64,000 bases of DNA from Ectocarpus siliculosus. Lineage: Eukaryota > Sar > Phaeophyceae > Ectocarpales > Ectocarpaceae. The notes below the pieces were generated by a model. It was not told the origin of the DNA, ran no database searches, and saw nothing but the letters and a program-made list of their open reading frames with translations. The DNA lies in the NCBI GenBank assembly GCA_000310025.1, contig FN649731.1:1268145-1332144 (forward strand), given 5' to 3'. Shown one piece after another: positions 58,101 through 64,000 of the stretch; position 1 is the first letter of the stretch; every line of letters starts with the position of its first letter. Position numbers and translations under genes: made by a program.

Positions 58101-61100
58101 TTGGGTCTTCGGGGGTTCGAGGTACCGCCGTCGTGGCTCCGATATAAAAGGGTGGTGTGACGCGGGCCCTCGACCGTCATATGCCAGAGCCCCCTCTTAT
58201 ATCGGAGTAGGAGGGTACCCATCTATGCTACGGAGGGTCGAATCCTCATGACAACCTATGTCGGCCCCCTAATATTCGGAGCCGCGACTGCTGTACGGAG
58301 TTTGAAGCCCGATGTGACAATCAAAAATAGAACCGCAGAACCACCCATCTCTTCACGGACATAAATAGTAGTTCTCATGAGCGCGACCCCGATATATTTG
58401 CTCCTTTGCTCTTCAGTTCTGTTTCTATTGAGGAATGCAAGCTCTGTGCAAATGATTAATTTTTCTCCAGTTGCGGGACGCGGCGGCAGCAGGAGCAACG
58501 CTGTCAACGCGCACATCACTGACCCCCCCCCCCCCCTCCTCTTCTTCGCACAGCAACCCACAGCAGTCCTCCAAGAAACCGGCGGTGGCAGGAGCAGCGG
58601 CGACAACAACAGAGGTTAAAGATGGCGATAGGAATGCTCCGGCAGCCAGCAGCAGCAGCAGCAGCTCAAGTCGTAGTGGTAGTGGTAGCGCGGCGGGAGC
58701 AGGAGCAGGCGGGGCAAAGGCTGGGGCTGGGCCGGGCAAGGGAGCGGCGGCGGCGGCGGGGGAAGAGGAGGTAGCTCCCCCCCCGGACGTGGAAGGGATT
58801 CCGAACGAGACCCTTTTCGTGGGAAACCTCAGCTACAGGTGGGCTTGGAGTCCCTAGTCTTTGCTGTTGTCCGGTCCTTTTGTGTTATATGCTGCCTGTT
58901 GGTGATGGCGACGCGACCGAGCTGTTGTTGCCTGTTTCCCATTGTTGATCCTCCTCCTCCGACGAAAACAATTTGCGATCTGTGTGTATCTAGATACAAT
59001 TGTACGAGCTCCCCCCCGCGTCCTCTACTGAGCTTGTGGTACTAGGAGGTCTTGTTTCTTCGCGAATTGTGGGGCTTTGCGCTGGCTCCTTTTCTCTGCA
59101 ATTGTCATCTTTTGGGGGGTTCAAAGTATTTGTAATTGCGGAGAATGTATATTTTGTCTGGAAACCTTGTTAATTGAGACGACAGCAGCAGCAGCAACAA
59201 CAACGACAACGACAACGTCGATGCCATATGTGTTGAATTGGAGTTCAAACGCCTGTCGCGCCGCGGTGTCAATGCTATCAGGGTGTCGGAGGCCGTGATC
59301 ATCAAGCTCTTCACGCCGTTCGGCAAGGTGGTGCGTGAGCAGTTCTGCTACCACAAAGTGGGGCCAAGACTCGGCGAGCCCAGAGGGTGAGTGAGTGGTG
59401 TGTGCAGATTTCTGAATTTTGTCCCTTCAGTCCATTTTGTCTTTTTTGGTGGCCAAATTCCGGTATGTTATATTTGCTCTCTTCCTCTTGGATCGTGAGT
59501 CCTTCGAGTGACCAAGATGTTCAGAAGATCCACAAATTACACACACGCAAAAGTACACCTGAGTTTTTTTGTCGCTGATGTGGCCAACTAAAGGTTCTGT
59601 TTCGTTGAGTACTCCAACGGCCATGTTACATTTGCTCTCCTCTCGGACCGTTAGTCCTTGTAATGACAAGAGATCCAGATTATCCACTGTTCCTGTCACC
59701 CCACAAACGCACAAATTGCACCTGTTATTTTTTATTGCTGATGTGACGAAATGAAGGTTCTGTTTCGTGGAGTACTCCAACGTCGACGACGCGGCCAAGG
59801 CCATCCGAGCGCTCCACGGCCGGAAGCTGTACGGCCGCCCCCTTCGGGTTCGCTTCATGACGGTGGAGGGCAAGGGTCGCATGGACTACTCCACCACTGA
59901 CAGCAAGGGGTCGACCGCCACTAGCGGCAGCTTTGGGACCTACGGGTACGAGAGGAGGGAGAGGAAGGGTTTTGACATGATGTCACATACTCTTTTTATG
60001 TACTCAACCAAGATAGCCCTTTCTTGTTTGTGGCCGTTCAGCGGACTGGATAGTGAGCAAGGCGTCGTTACTGCCCCCCGACGACCTGTCGTCGTCTCGC
60101 CTCTTGTTGCTTAACTTTGGCATTCCGTTTCTTGGCGGAGAGTAGCTGGAGCCAGGCAGGCTCACACCTTCGTGTTTTGCTGTTGGTTCTCTCGTGCTCA
60201 TTGGCGTTGCATTTTTGGCGGGAGAAATGGTTGCGGTGGTGGTGGTGCTGCTGCTGCTGCTGCTTTGGGGAGTTGCCGTCGGGTGTTCAAATCGGAGTCG
60301 TCACCACGACAAGCCACGATATTCGTTTGCGTCAAGATCGAATAAGACAGCAACAACACGACCACCACCACCACCACCACCACCACCAAACAATTGCCAC
60401 GACGAAAATGGTGTTTCGTGTACTCTATCTACCCTTCGGGTCCATTTTATTTTCGTATACCTCTTTTTGGGTAAGTTAGCCGGTGACCACGGGAATCGAC
60501 CCCGTCAAGTGTTGGACTATTTACGGACAGAAGAAGGTACTGGGCAGAGAGAACGGAACGGTTTTTTTATGTGAAGACAACAACAACAACAACAACAACA
60601 ACGACCGACACTTGCACAAAGACACCCTCGGCACTTGTGTGGATTACTCGGCTGCGGGGTCTGTACGCGAGAGCCCCCCCCCCCCCCCACCCCCCACCCC
60701 CCTCGTCTTCTGTTATGTTTTATGTTATATTTCCTACAGCAGTCCCCGCTCTCCTGCGGAGTGTTGAACCCACTGGCCTACCAGGTGATACGGTGCCAAA
60801 GTAAGAGATCTGACTTGTCGCCGCATTCTATGCTGCCCGCGGTTTGCTCCCTACTTCTTTTTTTTTTTTTCATTTTCCTTGCCCAGGGATGGCGCAAAGA
60901 TCCCACCCACTCCCGGCGCCGGCGGCGAGGCTGGAGCCGCGGCGGGTGTGACGAAGTTATCCCTGGATAAGAAGGTCGGTGCCTCGCTAAACTGGTACAT
61001 GGTATGCTAACTCGACAGGAGATTTTGTATTTCGGCAGTAAATTTAGCGTGACAGCAGTAGTTTTTAGGTTGCATGCCTTTCCCTCTCTCGTTTCAGTGT

Positions 61101-61685
61101 GGTACCGCGACAGGAGATGTGTTTTGGCGGAAAGTTTTGCAATCGATTAGCTTCATTTTTTAAAGGTTTCCTCGCTCGTTCGCAAGTGCTTGTTCTTCTC
61201 GTCCCTCCCGGTTGCCAAAAAGCAACAAAGAAAATAAACGAAAACTAAAAAAATTAAAAATAATGTTCCTTGGGAGATAGAAATGATATGTTGGCAACGC
61301 GACGGCCCGAGAGGGTCGCGTTTAAAAGATTCAGATGAAGAGTGGTCAACCAAGTCTTCGACGAGAACCGTGTGCGGTGGGCATGTACCCGCACACGCGC
61401 CCCACGGAGACTCAGTGCCGAAAAAGCCACACTACGTTGTAGCGGAACAAACAAATGCATACGCACGCATCCCAACATGCTTGCTTCCGCAATTCGCCCC
61501 CCCATTGTCGCAATCGCCCAGGCAAGTTGATTCGGTACATGTTTTGATTTTCCCTCACGTGATCCGATCTCTCCGGGGCCTTCCTTTCCTCCTTCGTTTC
61601 GTTCTTGTTCGGTTGCGCAACCCGGCAGGTGGCGCTGCTGAAGCTGAAGCTGCGGGAGGCGCAAAAGGCGGCGGGAAAGCGATAA
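52181..61685 (+). CDS. RBM18: RBM18-like RNA-binding protein (one RRM)
   Basis: Five plus-strand exons join firmly in phase: 58471-58838, 59282-59386, 59757-59945, 60887-60974 and 61629-61685 (TAA), about 268 residues. They encode a Ser/Ala/Gly-rich N-terminus and one RNA-recognition motif: RNP2-like ETLFVGNLSYR, then SEAVIIKLFTPFGKVVREQF, HKVGPRLGEPRG, RNP1-like GFCFVEYSNVDDAAKAIRAL and GRPLRVRFM. A short C-terminal helix follows (VALLKLKLREAQKAAGKR). The FGKV/HK/G.PRG layout and the end resemble RBM18. The exact RNA target is unknown. The start is less secure: an ATG exon at 52181-52302 (MKRAREEISPSMVGKEQPAR onward) ends in phase 2, but exon 58471 starts in phase 0, so a small exon or a different donor is missing. 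The gap between them holds a retroelement on the opposite strand. Confidence 0.82.
52900..56830 (-). mobile_element. Decayed tyrosine-recombinase retrotransposon (DIRS/Ngaro type)
   Basis: On the minus strand the order is reverse transcriptase, RNase H, tyrosine recombinase. An upstream leader (VSYWQDVILPATPAGERDTL, about 56520) precedes the RT at 56419-55412, which has LTWDARWLNL, VTIDHKAGYHHVALQP, CFGWCSAPF and the catalytic DD in LTWIDDFYMT. RNase H follows in other frames (GASDASSTGWGGVIRGG; then FPPELASQHINGQEGYAIHK). The recombinase spans 54222-53163 (ATWNIFVRFLESRF, then SFRSGGATTRA), with the region of the final Tyr (AWRYTRLMEV) only after an in-frame TAG. Several frameshifts and stops show that it is dead. 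The ends could not be fixed; limits are approximate. It lies antisense within the presumed first intron of the RBM18-like gene. Confidence 0.85.
56940..57600 (-). pseudogene. Frameshifted open region upstream of the retroelement RT (possible gag)
   Basis: Protein-like sequence switches frame at least twice: MATATPPSSVEEIGKVVSVL (from 57573), then VFVWQTQKIAIPAGGALRPA, then a long open run (57409 downward) with SAEEIAQRQRRAILQAVVEY and RKLDDIISVLDDMSE. A further shift near 56955 gives a short run with NSALYSPCNTYPLPYFDII, joining the retroelement. The strand and position suggest the element's gag, broken by frameshifts. It could instead be a host exon or reflect sequencing errors. Confidence 0.5.
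58137..58207. repeat. Inverted repeat around a TATAAAAG box
   Basis: Arms at 58137-58152 (CTCCGATATAAAAGGG) and 58192-58207 are near-perfect reverse complements with a spacer of about 39 bases. It lies between the retroelement and the RRM exons of the RBM18-like gene. It may mark an element terminus or a promoter. Confidence 0.6.
59466..59780 (+). repeat. Tandem duplication copying an RRM exon start
   Basis: A segment of about 158-163 bases is present twice (from about 59466 and 59624). It includes the splice acceptor and the first 23 bases of RRM exon 59757-59945. The upstream copy (acceptor before 59594, GTTCTGTTTCGTTGAGTAC) keeps frame for FCFVEYSN, then diverges to a stop. Use of that acceptor would truncate the RRM. 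Confidence 0.8.
60395..60600 (+). repeat. Interspersed repeat, copy 2
   Basis: Reverse-complement match to 4685-4860 (see that entry). It lies in intron 4 of the RBM18-like coding chain, preceded by a (CCA)n run at 60359-60388 and followed by an (AAC)n run at 60581-60602. Confidence 0.7.
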
Positions 61686-62784
61686 GAGAGCCATACGTAC
61701 GACGCAAGAAAATTCCACGAACAGGAGCAACTGGGTTGCTATATAAGTAGCGAATATGAAGGCCGGTCGTAGGGTTGTTTGTTACCAGTTTGGCGAGGTG
61801 GTACACATCTCTCACACGCCTTCTAGGGCAGCACCCAAGCCCCCAATGACGTGATTGATGAGATTTGCGTGGTCTTGTGGCAACTTGTTTTTTCGGTGTC
61901 GCTTACAGCCGTACGCTGGGTTGTCTTCAAGAGGTAGCAGAAGTGGTGAGGAAGCCACGACGAAGCTGCCCTTAGTCTTGTCTGCTCGGGCCTGCTTACC
62001 GTCAGTTGGGGTCCCGGAGAGGCAAGAAAAGGAAGCGTTGGGTTGAGACCAGGGGAATCGCGCTCACGTGAGACGCACGAGTTCGTAGGACTCCAGGGCT
62101 TGAGGCTAACTTTGTCGGCGGGAACGGGGCGTTGTTGCTAGGGATGTGCAGCCGTAGATTGTTGTAGTTTTTGTGCCTTGGTGTTGGCGTGGAGTACGAC
62201 CTTTTAAAAAAACGTTGAGAAAAGGTGGCACTGAGTCTTCGACACGGACGCGGGACGCGGCATCTCGAATGCACGTCGCAGTACAGCTGTGGGTGACACG
62301 GAAGGAAAATGATATTGGTTTCGCGATGTCAAGTAGTTCGTGCATTGCAGACCGGCGTCGAAGGCCTACCTAGCGCGCTTTCGATGCCCCAGGGGAAAAG
62401 TTCCTTTTTCTTGAGAAGACCTCAGCGACAAAATCAACAGTCCGCCGCATGCAGCCACTCTAAGGCGGCTGGTTGCAGGTCTCCAACCCTCTCAGTAAGA
62501 GACGAATGGTATATATGCTGCTGCGGTTTATCGAGATGCGTTGTTCGCTGTCACGACCACTGTTGTCGCTCCGTAGCCCGTCTTTGGTGTTTTTTTGTCT
62601 CCACAGCCGACCTCCTATTTTTCTTCTCGTTTTGTGTTGTCGGCGGCCGGTGTCTGCGTGAGTCTTCCTAGGGGACGTGTCGTTTTATCGCGCTCACGAA
62701 AGAAAGCGTTATTCTCCATACAAACCCGGCGGCGACGGTAGTCCCAGCGGAGTTGATCTCGGGAGGACGTTTCAGAAGTAAGTT

Positions 62785-63180
62785 CAGAAGTTCAGCGTAC
62801 GGATGCCTGCGGCTTGATTATTTCGGCTCGTCCGACGTGCTTCGGTTAACCTAACTAATCCGAAATCACGGCCTCCCGCCTGGAGGGTCAAGAGAGATTT
62901 TGCCAATTTAGCCCGAGAAAAACCACGTTCACATGCAACCACCATCGGCGGCGGCAGCAGATAGATACTGCTGCTGTAGCGGCCAAATATTGAATCCTCA
63001 CAAAGCGTGTCGGGACCACGCGCAATGAATCGTACCGCCGCCCACTGGCGGAAGAGCAGAAACGTCTGCTTCATGACATCCACGACAGAGCAGTGGATCA
63101 CATCGAAACGTGTCACAGGGCCATGGGAGTAGTAAGTAGGCATGGCCACCGCAGCCCACTGCCAACGAAAAAGTAAGTGG
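62785..63180 (-). pseudogene. Possible hAT-transposase C-terminal remnant
   Basis: A minus-strand open run contains VVACERGFSRAKLAKSLLTL, which resembles the CER.FS..K..K block in the dimerisation region of hAT transposases. Upstream is DVMKQTFLLFRQWAAVRF. No catalytic residues or terminal repeats are visible. It is a weak match to a short motif only. Confidence 0.3.
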
Positions 63181-63603
63181 AGATGTCCGCTCTTACCCTC
63201 ATGACGCACGTGTCTCCCCCGCCCTATCGCGCCCCACCCCACCACTAACCACCATCACCGCTCTATTGAAACGACACGGGGGGTCTCGGCAGTGGTTTAC
63301 ATACATACCACGCCGACCAAGGGGCCATGTGTTCTTTCTGCACAAAACCCAACCCAAACCAACCTACCCAGGGAGTTGGTGGGTAGGCCCACGGACTCCC
63401 CCTACCTCCCCACAGTCTACCCCGTTGCGACGAGAACTTCACGTGCTTTCCACAGTCTACCCCGTTGCCGGGGTATGAAGGAGGGTCGTGGTGTACATGC
63501 CCACACACTACATGGTATTTCTGTGTCGGCAACCTGACGACGTAAACACCCCCCCGCGCGAGCGCTCTTTCTCTCTCTCTACTATGCGACCCACGCAAAC
63601 ATC

Positions 63604-63606
<3 letters not shown>

Positions 63607-63666
<60 letters not shown>

Positions 63667-63682
63667 AGAAGAAGAAGAAGAG
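63607..63682 (+). repeat. (GA)n / (GAA)n microsatellite
   Basis: About 27 GA units are followed by seven GAA-type units. The tract produces spurious long frames of Glu/Arg or Ser/Leu on both strands. Confidence 0.97.
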
Positions 63683-64000
63683 CATCCTCTACAAATAATT
63701 GCGTGCGACACCTACAGCAACTACTATTGCAGCAACAGCCATCAAAATCTACGTAGATACCTTCCAAAAACAAAAATGATTGCCACACGCGGTGCGGTGG
63801 AACGATCACCTGTGTGCAGCGACACAACAGATTATTACCAGTATAACTTGAGTAGTCAGTTACACCACGTGTTCTAAAACGAACCGAAGGAGCAAAGAAC
63901 AACGTTGCACCCGACCCGCTTTGCACTTCGCACGCTGTCGCGAAACACAACCACCGATGAATACCATTGGCTCTTGCCAAACTGAAATCCCCCCCCTTCG

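Larger units (their letters stand above)
61686..64000. other. Right-end spacer, no convincing gene
   Basis: After the RBM18-like stop codon no exon chain was found. It contains a possible hAT-transposase remnant on the minus strand (62785-63180), a doubled CCACAGTCTACCCCGTTGC (about 63411 and 63456) and a long GA tract. Confidence 0.5.

Noticed and set aside
63488-63980. Glu/Arg-rich and Ser/Leu-rich frames
   Set aside because: Produced entirely by the GA/GAA microsatellite.
1-64000. Integrated large DNA virus, bacterial gene cluster or defence system
   Set aside because: No capsid, viral polymerase, integrase cluster or operon-like gene run was seen; the genes are spliced nuclear housekeeping genes.

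Overview
This is nuclear DNA from a eukaryote with intron-rich genes, most likely a stramenopile and probably a brown alga of the Ectocarpus type. That assignment is an inference. It rests on many short exons joined by introns of 0.3-2.5 kb, long spacers full of simple repeats, closely packed genes alternating between strands, and one gene with an N-terminal motif I associate with uncharacterised stramenopile proteins. There are no operons, CRISPR arrays, rRNA genes or prokaryotic signals. Almost every long open frame is a shadow or lies in an intron. I rebuilt the genes by joining exons with AG acceptors, GT (twice GC) donors, matching phase and family similarity.

Layout, left to right. 1-2934 (minus): the start and first three exons of an uncharacterised protein that runs off the left edge. 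6197-12042 (minus): DXO/RAI1-family RNA 5'-end decapping nuclease, eight exons, first exon uncertain. 12642-14413 (minus): small basic protein, three exons, unknown. 15841-23271 (plus): DNA polymerase delta subunit 3 (POLD3), nine exons, 659 residues. 26425-32340 (plus): dimethylarginine dimethylaminohydrolase (DDAH), nine exons, 294 residues. 32680-33919: remnant of a non-LTR retrotransposon. 34352-35006 (plus): weak small-gene candidate. 35541-39108 (minus): TMEM35/DoxX-like four-helix membrane protein. 39433-41201 (plus): small protein with a mitochondrial-type presequence and one membrane segment. 42139-44317 (plus): uncharacterised coiled-coil protein. 44946-51830 (minus): 20S proteasome alpha-7 subunit (PSMA3), seven exons, 255 residues. 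52181-61685 (plus): RBM18-like RNA-binding protein; a decayed tyrosine-recombinase (DIRS/Ngaro-type) retrotransposon on the minus strand sits upstream of its RRM exons. 61686-64000: no convincing gene.

The genes are unrelated housekeeping functions (replication, proteasome, mRNA 5'-end quality control, methylarginine turnover, RNA binding), not a pathway. Three gene pairs are head-to-head: 12642-14413 with POLD3, the TMEM35-like gene with the mitochondrial gene (325 bp apart), and PSMA3 with the RBM18-like gene (350 bp apart), suggesting shared promoters.

The less ordinary material is mostly in introns and spacers. It includes tRNA-headed SINEs with a shared head and different bodies, a 105-bp repeat array in direct and inverted orientation in POLD3 intron 1, tandem and inverted repeats in PSMA3 intron 3, copied splice acceptors with exon starts in POLD3 and RBM18, and two GC-AG introns supported by protein alignment. 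I found no clear undescribed multi-gene system. The best unknowns are the genes at 1-2934, 12642-14413, 39433-41201 and 42139-44317.
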